Shown here piece after piece: positions 17,343 to 25,517 of a stretch of DNA of 51,861 nt. Origin of the DNA: CF-39 sp036518215 (GTDB lineage Bacteria; Chloroflexota; Limnocylindria; P2-11E); assembly GCA_036518215.1 (NCBI GenBank), contig DATDNP010000083.1:1-51861 (forward strand), read 5' to 3'. The notes under the pieces are model-generated. The model made no database searches. It saw only the letters and a program-made list of their open reading frames with translations, and was not told where the DNA came from. The translations under genes were made by a program, and so were the position numbers. Position 1 is the stretch's first letter; the number at the start of each line of letters is the position of its first letter.

Positions 17343-18488
17343 GTGCCTGGCTCGTTCCGGATCGCGCGGATCTTGGGCATCGACATCCGCGTGCATCTCT
17401 CCTGGCTGCTCATCTTCTTCCTCGTCACGTTCTCGCTCGCGAACGAGGTGTTCCCGTTCAACTATCCGACGTGGTCGGAGCAGAAGACGATCATCGTCTC
17501 GGCGATCGCGGCGCTCCTGTTCTTCTGCTCCGTCGTCGTCCACGAGTTCGCGCACGCGCTCGTCGCGCGCCGGTTCCGCATGTCGGTGTCGTCGATCACG
17601 CTGTTCCTCCTCGGCGGCGTCGCGAGCCTGACGAAGGAGCCGCCGAGCGCGAAGGCCGAGTTCTTCATGGCGGCGGCGGGTCCCGCGACCAGCCTCGTCA
17701 TCGGCGGCGTCGGCCTCGGCGTCGGAACGCTCGTCGGGAACTCGCTGGCGACCGCCCCGAGCCTTCAGCCGGTCGAGGCGATCGCCGGATACCTCGGCGA
17801 GGTGAACATCCTCGTCGCGCTCTTCAACCTCATCCCTGGGTTTCCGCTCGACGGCGGACGCGTCCTTCGCTCCGCCATCTGGGCGATCCGCGGCGACCGC
17901 GCGGCTGCGACGAAGATCGCCGCTCGCGGCGGGCAGGCCGTCGCGGGTCTCTTCGTCCTGTACGCCGCGTATCGCGTGCTCCAGCAGGACGTCGCGGGCC
18001 TCTGGTACGGCATCATCGCGTACTTCCTGTACGGGGCAGCCTCGCAGACGATGGAGCAGGAGCGCGTTGTGCGCGCCGTGGGAAGCGCGCGCGTCGCACA
18101 GCTCATGACGACGGACTTCCGCTCGACGACGCCCAACACGTCGATCGGAGACCTCGTGCGTGACGTCGTGCTCCCGTACAACCTGCGAGCGATCCCGGTC
18201 GTCGACGCCGCGCATCTCGTCGGCCTCGTCACGATCGGCGACCTGCGGAAGGTCGAACAGGATGCGTGGCCGACGACGCGCGTCGACGCCGTCATGACGC
18301 GGGTCGAGGATCTCTCGGTCGTGGGCGTGAACGACGATCTCGTCGTCGCGCTCGAGCGATTCGGTGCGGATGTGCCGCTCCTCGCGGTCGTCGACGCCAC
18401 GGGCGCGCTCGCCGGACTGCTCTATCGCGAATCGGTCATCGGGTACGTGCGCATGCGGGAGATGCTCGGCTTCGATCAGCGTCGCTGA
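17343..18488 (+). CDS. Site-2 protease family (M50) membrane metalloprotease with CBS pair
   Basis: A 381-residue membrane protein. TM1 is WLLIFFLVTFSL; the zinc site VVHEFAHAL (HExxH) is in the next helix; NLIPGFPLDGGRVLRS supplies the third ligand aspartate. About six hydrophobic segments precede a cytoplasmic C-terminal pair of CBS domains (VAQLMTTDFRST..., then VDAVMTRVEDLSV...). This is the SpoIVFB-like, CBS-containing S2P group, which cleaves membrane-bound regulatory proteins; CBS domains usually sense adenine nucleotides. GTG 17343 is preferred to TTG 17310 because of the -10 box at 17331. The stop overlaps the MFS start (TGATG). Confidence 0.92.
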   Translation: MPGSFRIARILGIDIRVHLSWLLIFFLVTFSLANEVFPFNYPTWSEQKTIIVSAIAALLFFCSVVVHEFAHALVARRFRMSVSSITLFLLGGVASLTKEPPSAKAEFFMAAAGPATSLVIGGVGLGVGTLVGNSLATAPSLQPVEAIAGYLGEVNILVALFNLIPGFPLDGGRVLRSAIWAIRGDRAAATKIAARGGQAVAGLFVLYAAYRVLQQDVAGLWYGIIAYFLYGAASQTMEQERVVRAVGSARVAQLMTTDFRSTTPNTSIGDLVRDVVLPYNLRAIPVVDAAHLVGLVTIGDLRKVEQDAWPTTRVDAVMTRVEDLSVVGVNDDLVVALERFGADVPLLAVVDATGALAGLLYRESVIGYVRMREMLGFDQRR

Positions 18489-19732
18489 TGCGAGCGGGAT
18501 CGCTCTGGTCGCATCCGGAGTTCCTCAAGCTCTGGGGCGCGTACACGGTGTCGCGGCTCGGCAGCCAGATCACGCTCCTCGCGCTGCCGCTCACCGCGGT
18601 CCTTCTCCTCGGCGCGGGAGCGACGGAGACGGGACTCCTCGTCGCGGCGCGCAGCGCCTCGTCGATCCTGCCGGGTCCGTTCCTCGGCGCGTGGGTCGAC
18701 CGCCGCTCGCGGAAGCCGATCCTCGTCGGCGCGAACGTCGCGAGCGCGATCGTCATCGGCTCCGTGCCCGTCGCGGCGATGCTCGGCGTCCTCACGATCG
18801 GCCAGCTCTACGTGGTCGCGTATCTCGCCGGTGTGCTGAGCACGGCGGGCGAGCTCGCGCGCTCCGCGATCATGCCCGGGCTCATCGGGCGGGAACGTCT
18901 CGTCGCCGCGAACAGCAGCATGCAGGCCTCGGGAGCGTTCACGCAGATCGCCGGGCCGTCGCTCGGCGGCGCGCTCGTGCAGGCACTCTCGGCGCCGATC
19001 GCCATGGCGTTCGACGCGGCGAGCTTCGTCGTCTCGGCGGCCGCGCTCGCGGTCCTCCGGGTCCGTGAGGTGATCGCGCCGCGCGAAGAGGGCCGCCGCA
19101 TCTGGCACGACGCGGTGGAGGGCTTCGCGTTCGTGCGCGGCCAGGACGTGCTCTTCCGTTCGATCGTCGCCATAGGCCTCGCGAACATCGAGTGGTTCGC
19201 GGTGCTCGCGCTCCTCGTCGTCTACGCGACCGACGAGCTGCATATGCCGCCCGCGCTCCTCGGTGTCGCCATCGCCGCGGTGGGGCCCGCGACGCTCGTC
19301 GGTGCGGCCGTCGCCGGACCCCTGATCCGCGCGCTCGGGCTCGGGCGGGTGATGATCGTCGCGCTCACGTTCGAAGCGGTGAGCCGCCTCATCCTCCCGT
19401 TCGCCTCAGGAGGCGAGGTGCAGGTCGCGGTCGTCGTCGGAGTGACGCAGGCGCTCGTCGGTTTCACCGAAGCGCTCTGGTTCATCTCGTCGCGGACGCT
19501 CCAGCAGGCGGTGACGCCCGATCACCTGCAGGGACGGGTCGGGGCGGCGGTGTACTTCGTCGCGTTCGTCGTCGCACCGCCCGCGGCCCTTGGAGCTGGC
19601 ATCCTCGGCGACGCGATCGGACTCCGGCCGACGCTCTTCCTCGCCGGCGTGATCGCGGTCGTCGCGCTCGGGTACCTCGTGTCGTCCGCGGGTGTGCGCG
19701 GTCTTCGCTCGGCTCCGGCGGCGTCGAGCTAG
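18488..19732 (+). CDS. MFS efflux transporter (MFS_3 / macrolide-enterobactin exporter type)
   Basis: 414 residues with about 12 hydrophobic helices. The N-terminus (LWGAYTVSRLGSQITLLALPL), the motif-A-like loop AWVDRRSRKPIL and the SAIMPGLIGRERLVAANS segment are typical of MFS_3 (MefA/EntS-like) drug or siderophore exporters. Substrate cannot be read from sequence. It is co-transcribed with the S2P protease gene. Its TAG stop overlaps the convergent psuG stop in CTAG (19729-19732). Confidence 0.9.
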   Translation: MRAGSLWSHPEFLKLWGAYTVSRLGSQITLLALPLTAVLLLGAGATETGLLVAARSASSILPGPFLGAWVDRRSRKPILVGANVASAIVIGSVPVAAMLGVLTIGQLYVVAYLAGVLSTAGELARSAIMPGLIGRERLVAANSSMQASGAFTQIAGPSLGGALVQALSAPIAMAFDAASFVVSAAALAVLRVREVIAPREEGRRIWHDAVEGFAFVRGQDVLFRSIVAIGLANIEWFAVLALLVVYATDELHMPPALLGVAIAAVGPATLVGAAVAGPLIRALGLGRVMIVALTFEAVSRLILPFASGGEVQVAVVVGVTQALVGFTEALWFISSRTLQQAVTPDHLQGRVGAAVYFVAFVVAPPAALGAGILGDAIGLRPTLFLAGVIAVVALGYLVSSAGVRGLRSAPAASS

Positions 19733-20625
19733 GCGGCGAGCGAGGCCGCCAGCTCGGCGGCGATCCGCGCGTTCTGGCGGAGGAGCGCGACGTTCGCGCG
19801 CAGGCTCCTCCCGCTCGTCGCGTCGCCGAGGGCGCCGAGCAGGAACGGGGTGAGGGCGGCGCCGCGGACGCCGGAACGTTCGGCGGCCTCGACGGCGCGA
19901 GCGACCTCGGCCTCGGCCGCGCCGCGCTCGAGCGCATCCGACGACGCGATCGGGACCGCGATGACGAGGCCCGCGCCGCGCGCGAGCTGCTCACGCGCGA
20001 TCCGCGCGGCGCTCGCGGCATCGTCGACGCGATGCGGAAGACGCAGCCCGCTGGCGCGCACGTAGAACGCGGGGAATTCGTCGGTCGCGTAGCCGATCAC
20101 CGGGACGCCGAGCGTCTCGAGGCGCTCGAGCGTGAGCGCGAGGTCGAGCACGAGCTTCGCGCCGGCGCAGACGACGCACACCGGATGTCGCGCGATCGCC
20201 TCGAGATCGGCGGATTCGTCGAAGGACCGCTCCGCGCCGCGATGGACGCCGCCGATCCCGCCCGTCGCCATCACGGAGATCCCGGCGCGCGCCGCGATCT
20301 CGACCGTGGCGGCCACCGTCGTCGCGCCGAGCGTGCGCCGCGCGAGCACCGGCGCGATATCGCGCAGGCTCACCTTCGCGACGCCATCCTCGTTCGCGAG
20401 GCGCGCGAGGAGCGCGTCATCGACGGCCACGACGGCGCGTCCGTCGGCGAGCGCGATCGTCGCGGGCATCGCCCGCGCCGCGCGGACGTCCGCCTCGAGC
20501 GCGCGTGCCGTCTCGAGGTTCATCGGACGCGGTAGTCCGTGCGCGATCACCGTTGACTCGAGCGCGACGACGGGCGCGCGCGCCGCGATGGCGGCTGCGA
20601 CGTCAGGGCGGATCGCCAGGTTCAC
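19729..20625 (-). CDS. psuG: Pseudouridine-5'-phosphate glycosidase PsuG
   Basis: 298 residues with the PsuG/IndA motifs: ALESTVIAHGLPRP at the N-terminus, the catalytic lysine in VAKVSLRDI, MATGGIGGVHRGAERSFDESADL, and VPIASSDALERG. It reversibly cleaves pseudouridine-5'-phosphate to uracil and ribose-5-phosphate. The usual partner kinase PsuK is not adjacent. Instead it overlaps the moaB/mog gene (GTGA) at the end of the Moco operon, an unexpected companion. The GTG start is at 20625. Confidence 0.93.
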   Translation of the reverse strand: MNLAIRPDVAAAIAARAPVVALESTVIAHGLPRPMNLETARALEADVRAARAMPATIALADGRAVVAVDDALLARLANEDGVAKVSLRDIAPVLARRTLGATTVAATVEIAARAGISVMATGGIGGVHRGAERSFDESADLEAIARHPVCVVCAGAKLVLDLALTLERLETLGVPVIGYATDEFPAFYVRASGLRLPHRVDDAASAARIAREQLARGAGLVIAVPIASSDALERGAAEAEVARAVEAAERSGVRGAALTPFLLGALGDATSGRSLRANVALLRQNARIAAELAASLAA

Positions 20626-21122
20626 GTCCTGCGGTGGCCCGTCTCGCCGCTCTCGCCGGCGAGGAGCTCGACGGCGTGGGGGAGCACCGGCAGCAGCACC
20701 TCGAGCGATTCGCGCACCGCGCGCGGCGAGCCCGGCAGATTCACGACGAGCGTCGCGCCGACGGCGCCGGCGACGCCGCGCGACAGCATTCCGTGGGGGG
20801 TCTTGTCGAGCGAGCGCGCGCGCAGCGCCTCGGCGATGCCCGGTATCTCCCGGTCGATGACGCGGCGCGTCGCCTCGGGCGTGACGTCGTTGGGTGAGAG
20901 TCCCGTCCCGCCGCTCGTGAGCACGACGTTCGCGCCGCTCCGCACGCCGTCGAGGATCGCGTTCGCGACGGCGGCGACCTCGTCGCTCACGAGCGCGGTC
21001 ACGAGCACCTCGTGCCCTGCGGCCGTGAGGGCGTCTCGCATCGCCGGTCCGCTCTCGTCGACCCGCTGCCCGGCCGCGCCCTTGGTGCTCACGGTGATGA
21101 CCGCCGCACGCACGGCGGTCAT
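20622..21122 (-). CDS. moaB: Molybdopterin adenylyltransferase family (MoaB/Mog)
   Basis: 166 residues with the MoCF/MogA signatures: AAVITVSTKGAAGQRVDESG, the LTSGGTGLSPNDVTPEATR core, and LVVNLPGSPRAVRESL. Family members adenylate molybdopterin before metal insertion by MoeA. MoaB-type proteins can carry out this step. ATG 21122 overlaps the moaC stop (ATGA), fixing both ends. It sits between moaC and psuG in the operon. Confidence 0.93.
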   Translation of the reverse strand: MTAVRAAVITVSTKGAAGQRVDESGPAMRDALTAAGHEVLVTALVSDEVAAVANAILDGVRSGANVVLTSGGTGLSPNDVTPEATRRVIDREIPGIAEALRARSLDKTPHGMLSRGVAGAVGATLVVNLPGSPRAVRESLEVLLPVLPHAVELLAGESGETGHRRT

Positions 21123-21595
21123 TCCGCGCGGTACTCCCCGCTCCGCCCGCCGCTCTTCGCGACGAGACGGACGTCCGTGAGGCGCGCGCCGCGCTCGACC
21201 GCCTTCAGCATGTCGTACAGCGTGAGCCCCGCGACCGTCACCGCGGTGAGCGCCTCCATCTCGACGCCCGTCGGCGCCGTCGTGCCGACGGTCGCCTCGA
21301 TCGCGATGCCGTCGCGCTCGAGCACGAGGTCGACCGACGCGTGCGAGATCGGGAGCGGATGGCAGAGCGGGATGAGATCGGGCGTGCGCTTCGCCGCCAT
21401 GATCCCCGCGATGCGCGCCGCGGCGAGCACGTCGCCCTTCGGAGCTTCGCCGGTGCGCACGAGCTCGAGCGTCGCGTGCGACACGAGCAGCTTTCCGCGG
21501 GCCGTCGCGCGTCGATCCGTCGGCGGTTTCGCGCTCACGTCCACCATGCGCGCGGCGCCCTTGCTGTCGACGTGGGTGAGCTTCTTCGTGGCCAC
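21119..21595 (-). CDS. moaC: Cyclic pyranopterin monophosphate synthase MoaC
   Basis: 158 residues with the full MoaC pattern: MVDVSAKPPTDR near residue 17, IPLCHPLPI, VGTTAPTGVEMEALTAVTVA and the C-terminal YDMLKAVERGARL. It converts the GTP-derived intermediate made by MoaA into cPMP. The start GTG 21595 has only weak ribosome-site sequence (AGAGG directly adjacent). The 129-nt region between it and moeA looks like an insertion (see 21600-21735) in an otherwise overlapping gene cluster. moaA is not in the window. Confidence 0.94.
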   Translation of the reverse strand: MATKKLTHVDSKGAARMVDVSAKPPTDRRATARGKLLVSHATLELVRTGEAPKGDVLAAARIAGIMAAKRTPDLIPLCHPLPISHASVDLVLERDGIAIEATVGTTAPTGVEMEALTAVTVAGLTLYDMLKAVERGARLTDVRLVAKSGGRSGEYRAE

Positions 21596-21599
21596 CTCT

Positions 21600-21735
21600 A
21601 ATGGTCCTGCTCGATCTCGTGCTTCGCACGAGACGCGCTCATGGCTGGTGGTGTCCGCTCCTCGCGGTCACGCTCGCTGCGCTCACTGACAGGGGCCCCT
21701 CCCCCTGACCGCTCGTCGCTCACGTCAATGGTCCT
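21600..21735 (-). mobile_element. Putative MITE-like insertion between moeA and moaC
   Basis: AATGGTCCT occurs at 21600-21608 and again at 21727-21735, flanking 118 nt of non-coding sequence. Inside are a perfect hairpin TCTCGTGC-TTC-GCACGAGA (21615-21633) and a CAGGGG/CCCCTG hairpin (21690-21707) similar to the deoC/sucC leader hairpins. The upstream repeat copy covers the last codons of moeA (GAC CAT), and on the moaC side the same bases run into TAG, as if an original moeA stop four bases before moaC had been split. No clear terminal inverted repeat or ORF is seen. Confidence 0.45.
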
Positions 21736-22975
21736 CGGGGAGATCCGTGAGGATCACGTCGACGGTCGTGCCGGGCTCGCCCGCGGCGAGCGGCTCCGGA
21801 AGCTCGATGAGGCAGTTCGCGAGCGACATCGAGCGCAGGATCCCCGATCCCTGAGGACCGGTCGACCGGACGGTCGCGCTCTCGCGGTCGTAGATGCCAC
21901 GCGCGAACATGCGCAGTCCGACGGGCTTCTCGATGCGGTCCTGCAGTGTCGCCTTCGCGACCGGGCGATGCAGCTTCTCGCGCCCGGACAGCTTGAGGAG
22001 GGCCGGTCGCACGAACAGCTCGAACGTGAGGAGTGCCGACACCGGATTGCCCGGCAGGCCGAAGATCGGCACCGTGCCGCGCTTCGTCCGGAGCTCGCCG
22101 AACGCCAGCGGCCGTCCCGGCCGGATCGCGATCGACCAGAAGTCCATCGAGCCCATCGCCTCGACGACCGGCTTCATGTGGTCGTGGTCGCCGACGGACA
22201 CGCCGCCGCTCGTGATGACGATGTCGCCGAATGCGGCGTTGCCGAGAGCGTGCCGGAGGTCGCTCGCCTCGTCGCGCGCGATACCGAGCTCGAACGGCGC
22301 ACAGCCGGTCGCGCGTACCGCGGCCGAGATCGAGTAGCGGTTCGCGTCGCGGATGCGGCCGGGTCCCGGCGTCTCGGTGATCTCGACGAGCTCGTCGCCG
22401 GTCGAGAGCACGGCGACGTTCGGACGCCGTACGACCCTCACCTGCGCACGGCCGATCGACGCGAGCACGCCGAGCTCGGGCGCACGCAGCACGGCGCCGC
22501 GCCGGATGACCGTCTCGCCCTCGCGCAGGTCCTCGCCGGCCTGGCGCACCGAGAGGCCCGTGGGCGTCGCGCGCTCGATCGACACGGTCTCGCCGCCGTT
22601 GTCGGTGTCCTCGACGCGCACGACCGTGTCGGCGCCGTCGGGCATCGGCGCTCCGGTCATGATGCGCATCGCCTGGCCCGGTCCGACGCGGCCCTCGGGC
22701 ATCTGGCCCGCCGCGATCGCGCCGACGACGGTGAGGCGGACGCCATCGCGCTGCACGTCCTCACCGCGGACGGCGTAGCCGTCCATCGCGGAATTGCGGA
22801 ACGGCGGGACGTCCCGGTCGGCGCGCGCGTCCTCCGCGAGCACCATGCCGAGCGCGTCCGAGAGCGCGACCTCGGTCTCCTCGAGCGGCGCGATACGCGA
22901 CAGGATGCGCTGGAGCGCCTCGTCGACGGAGAGCGATCGTGTGGCGGCGCGCGCCGCGCTCGGGCTCGTGGGCAT
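21725..22975 (-). CDS. moeA: Molybdopterin molybdenumtransferase MoeA
   Basis: 416 residues with MoeA domains in order: VPPFRNSAMDGYAVR near residue 58, MRIMTGAPMPDGADTVVRVED, VAVLSTGDELVE, VITSGGVSVGDHDHMK and PIFGLPGNPVSALLTF. It inserts molybdate (or tungstate) into adenylated molybdopterin. It starts at ATG 22975, 10 nt after the ATPase gene stop; a -10-like TAGACT (complement 22983-22988) 7 nt before the ATG suggests a possible additional leaderless promoter. The current stop TGA uses two bases of the adjacent putative insertion. Confidence 0.95.
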   Translation of the reverse strand: MPTSPSAARAATRSLSVDEALQRILSRIAPLEETEVALSDALGMVLAEDARADRDVPPFRNSAMDGYAVRGEDVQRDGVRLTVVGAIAAGQMPEGRVGPGQAMRIMTGAPMPDGADTVVRVEDTDNGGETVSIERATPTGLSVRQAGEDLREGETVIRRGAVLRAPELGVLASIGRAQVRVVRRPNVAVLSTGDELVEITETPGPGRIRDANRYSISAAVRATGCAPFELGIARDEASDLRHALGNAAFGDIVITSGGVSVGDHDHMKPVVEAMGSMDFWSIAIRPGRPLAFGELRTKRGTVPIFGLPGNPVSALLTFELFVRPALLKLSGREKLHRPVAKATLQDRIEKPVGLRMFARGIYDRESATVRSTGPQGSGILRSMSLANCLIELPEPLAAGEPGTTVDVILTDLPEDH

Positions 22976-22985
22976 CGAGCGAAGT

Positions 22986-24071
22986 CTAGTTTCCGGTGCT
23001 CTTTGGCTGGTGCGGCAGCAGGTGCGGTCCCGTGGCCTTGAAGGACGCGATGACGGATGCGCCTTCGTCGAGCCCGAGCTCCCGCGCCGACTGTCGCGTG
23101 ACGTGTGCGACGAGCGGGAAACCGCAGTCGAGCGTGAGGCGGACGCGGCGGCCGATCGTCTCGACCCGCGTGATGCGCGCGTCGAACGCGTTGCGCTCGC
23201 TCGAGCTGCCGCGCGCGCGCGCGATCACCACGTCGTCGGGCGTGATGAGGAGGAGCACCGCCGTCGCTCCGTCGGGGGGCTGCTCGGTCACGGACACGAG
23301 CGCGCTCCCGACTCGCAGGAGCGTCATCTCGTCCGTGGAGCGCTCGACGGTCGCCGGCAGCACGTTCTCGACCCCGACGAACGCCGCCACGTTCTCGTCC
23401 ACCGGACGGCTGAAGACGTCGTCCGCCGAACCCTGCTGGCGCACGCGTCCGCCCATGAGCACCGCGACACGGTCCGCGAGCGCGAGCGCCTCGTCGCGGT
23501 CGTGCGTGACGAGGATCGTCGCGACGCCCGAGTCGCGGAGCACGCGCCCGATGTCGGTGACGAGCGCGCGCCGCGTCGGCGTGTCGAGACCGTTGAACGG
23601 CTCGTCGAGGAAGAGGATCTCGGGTGACAGCGCGAGGGCGCGCGCGATGGCGACGCGCTGCGCTTCGCCGCCGGAGAGTCTCGTCGCACGTCGGTCGGCG
23701 AGCTTCTCGACACCGAGCCGCTCGAGCGCCGAGAGTGCGGCGCGGTCCGACTCGTCCCGAGACACACCGCGGAGCGTGAGGCCGAGCGCGGCGTTGTCGC
23801 GCACGCTGCGATCGAGGAGGAGCGGTCGCTGGAACACGACGCCGATGCGGCGACGGAACGCGAGCGGGTCCGCGATCTCCGCACCGTCCGCGCGCAGCGT
23901 GCCGCGCGCGGGGATGAGCGTGGCGAGCGCGAGCAGGAGCGTCGTCTTCCCGGCGCCGTTCGGTCCGAGCACGACCAGGATCTCGCGCTCGGCGAGCTGG
24001 AGCTCGTCGACGCGGACGACCTCGCGGCCATCGCGCTCGACGACGAGGTCGCGCGCCTCGAGCGCGGTCAT
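22986..24071 (-). CDS. tupC: Tungstate/molybdate-type ABC transporter ATP-binding protein
   Basis: 361 residues: an ABC ATPase domain with Walker A LGPNGAGKTTL, Q-loop VVFQRPLL, signature LSGGEAQRVAIARAL, Walker B ILFLDEPFNGLD and H-loop VTHD, followed by a TOBE-like C-terminal domain (residues about 250-350, containing RVRLTLDCGFPLVAHVTRQS). The fused TOBE domain may bind oxyanion as in ModC/WtpC regulation. ATG 24071 overlaps the permease stop. Location upstream of moeA-moaC-moaB points to molybdate or tungstate as substrate. Confidence 0.9.
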   Translation of the reverse strand: MTALEARDLVVERDGREVVRVDELQLAEREILVVLGPNGAGKTTLLLALATLIPARGTLRADGAEIADPLAFRRRIGVVFQRPLLLDRSVRDNAALGLTLRGVSRDESDRAALSALERLGVEKLADRRATRLSGGEAQRVAIARALALSPEILFLDEPFNGLDTPTRRALVTDIGRVLRDSGVATILVTHDRDEALALADRVAVLMGGRVRQQGSADDVFSRPVDENVAAFVGVENVLPATVERSTDEMTLLRVGSALVSVTEQPPDGATAVLLLITPDDVVIARARGSSSERNAFDARITRVETIGRRVRLTLDCGFPLVAHVTRQSARELGLDEGASVIASFKATGPHLLPHQPKSTGN

Positions 24072-24763
24072 GCCGTCCGGCGCTGCTGCGCCCAGGTCGT
24101 GAGCCCGTTCACCGCGAACACCACGATGAGGAGGACGATGGCGAGCGCGATGGCGCCGCCGAAGTTGCCTGCGCCCGTGTCGAGAACGATGAGGGTCGTG
24201 AGGATGCGCGTGTCGCCCTTCAGGTTGCATCCGGTCATGAGCGATGCGCCGATCTCGCTGATGACGGCGCCGAACGCGGCCATCGCGGCGCTGAGGAGCA
24301 GGAGGCGCGTCTCGCGCACGAGGATGACGAGGCTCTGGAGCGCCGTCGCGCCGAGCGCGGTGAGCTGGAGACGCAGCATCGGATCGACGGACTGCATCGC
24401 GATCGCGGTGAGGCCGATCACCTCGGGCGCGGCGAGGAGGTACTGCGCCGCGACCATCGCGGGTCGCGTGCAGTACAGGCCGGCGCCGCCGAGCGGGCCG
24501 CTTCGGTAGACGAGCAGCGCCACGACGAGGCCGACGACGACCGGAGGGAGCCCCATCCCCGTGTTGACGAGCGAGAGGACGAGCGTGCGCCCGCGGAAGC
24601 GCGTGAGCCCGAGCATCGCGCCGAGCGGGATGCCGCTCGCGAGCGCGAGGAGGGTCGCGCTGCCGCTCACGACGAGCGAGGTCGCCGCCGCCTCCCGCAG
24701 CTCCGGGTCGAGCGTGACGAGCCGGCGGATCGCCTCGCCGAGGCCGTCGACGATGAGCTCCAT
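24068..24763 (-). CDS. tupB: Tungstate/molybdate-type ABC transporter permease (TupB-like)
   Basis: 231 residues with six hydrophobic segments. The binding-protein-dependent permease loop is EIGASLMTGCNLKGDTRILTT, with the preceding AAMAAFGAVISEIG, characteristic of TupB permeases. ATG 24763 was chosen because TupB homologues begin with a short MELI-type N-terminus; an ATG further upstream at 24820 would overlap the divergent maf gene. No substrate-binding protein (TupA) is encoded in the window, so the transporter would need a binding protein from elsewhere. Confidence 0.9.
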   Translation of the reverse strand: MELIVDGLGEAIRRLVTLDPELREAAATSLVVSGSATLLALASGIPLGAMLGLTRFRGRTLVLSLVNTGMGLPPVVVGLVVALLVYRSGPLGGAGLYCTRPAMVAAQYLLAAPEVIGLTAIAMQSVDPMLRLQLTALGATALQSLVILVRETRLLLLSAAMAAFGAVISEIGASLMTGCNLKGDTRILTTLIVLDTGAGNFGGAIALAIVLLIVVFAVNGLTTWAQQRRTA

Positions 24764-24785
24764 CGCGTGCGAATGTACCCGCGAG
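24764..24785. promoter_or_regulatory. 22-nt divergent start region between tupB and maf
   Basis: Only 22 nt separate two divergent ATG codons. On the minus strand TACATT (complement 24772-24777) is a -10-like box 8 nt before tupB. On the plus strand TGTACC (24774-24779) is a weaker match 6 nt before maf. Neither gene has room for an ordinary leader with a ribosome binding site. Confidence 0.4.
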
Positions 24786-25463
24786 ATGTTCCAACTTGCT
24801 TCCGCCTCGCCGCGGCGCATCGAGCTGCTCCGGCGGCTCGGCGTCGACGTGACGGTCGTGCCCGCGGCCGTCGACGAGGAGCGCTACGCGTCTCCGGCGA
24901 GCGCCAAGGCCGACTCGGTCGCGCGCGACGGCGTCGTGACGCTCGCGGTGGATACCGAGGTCGAGCTCGACGGGGTGCGCCTCGGGAAGCCGCGCGACCA
25001 CGAGCACGCGCTCGAGCTGCTGCGACGCCTCGCCGGTCGCGAGCACGAGGTCCGCAGCGAGGTCGTCGTCGTGTCGGCGGCGGGTACGCGGCTGCGCTTC
25101 GGCGTCCGCACGCGCGTACGCGTGACGAGCGACGACTCGCAGCTCGTCGCGTACGCGGCGACGGACGAGCCGCTCGACAAGGCGGGCGCGTACGCGATCC
25201 AGGGTGACGGACGGAGGATCGTGGAGGGGTTCGAGGGCTGCTTCGCGAACGTCACCGGGCTCCCGCTCTGCCACGTGTACTTCGCGCTACGGCGCAGCGG
25301 CGTCGCGTCACGCGAGCGCCCCGAGGTCGCGTGCCAGTCGCACTTCGCGTTCAGGTGCCCGGTGTGGCAGCTCGCGCAGCGACAGGGCCGAACGCTGAGC
25401 GCCGGCCGTGAATACGCCTCGTGGTCGGACGATCTCAGCGGGGACCTCGGTGTCCGACGATGA
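24786..25463 (+). CDS. maf: Maf-like nucleotide pyrophosphatase
   Basis: 225 residues. Maf motifs are LASASPRRIELL at residue 4, VDTEVELDGVRLGKPRD, DKAGAYAIQGDGRRIVEGFEG and NVTGLPLC. Maf/YhdE proteins hydrolyse dTTP, UTP or modified nucleotides. The middle region is short compared with E. coli YhdE. After the Maf domain there is a C-terminal tail of about 50 residues (VACQSHFAFRCPVW... EYASW) with cysteines, not part of the core fold. The tail could be a lineage-specific addition. The start ATG 24786 lies 22 nt from the divergent tupB start and has no Shine-Dalgarno. Confidence 0.88.
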   Translation: MFQLASASPRRIELLRRLGVDVTVVPAAVDEERYASPASAKADSVARDGVVTLAVDTEVELDGVRLGKPRDHEHALELLRRLAGREHEVRSEVVVVSAAGTRLRFGVRTRVRVTSDDSQLVAYAATDEPLDKAGAYAIQGDGRRIVEGFEGCFANVTGLPLCHVYFALRRSGVASRERPEVACQSHFAFRCPVWQLAQRQGRTLSAGREYASWSDDLSGDLGVRR

Positions 25464-25517
25464 CGACGACTATGAATCAAGCGCTCGCCTGCATACAGTT
25501 GTCGCGGAGGTGATCCC

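Noticed and set aside
21596..21724. Moco riboswitch in the moeA-moaC gap
   Set aside because: The hairpins do not match the Moco motif as I know it, and the flanking 9-bp repeats favour an insertion.
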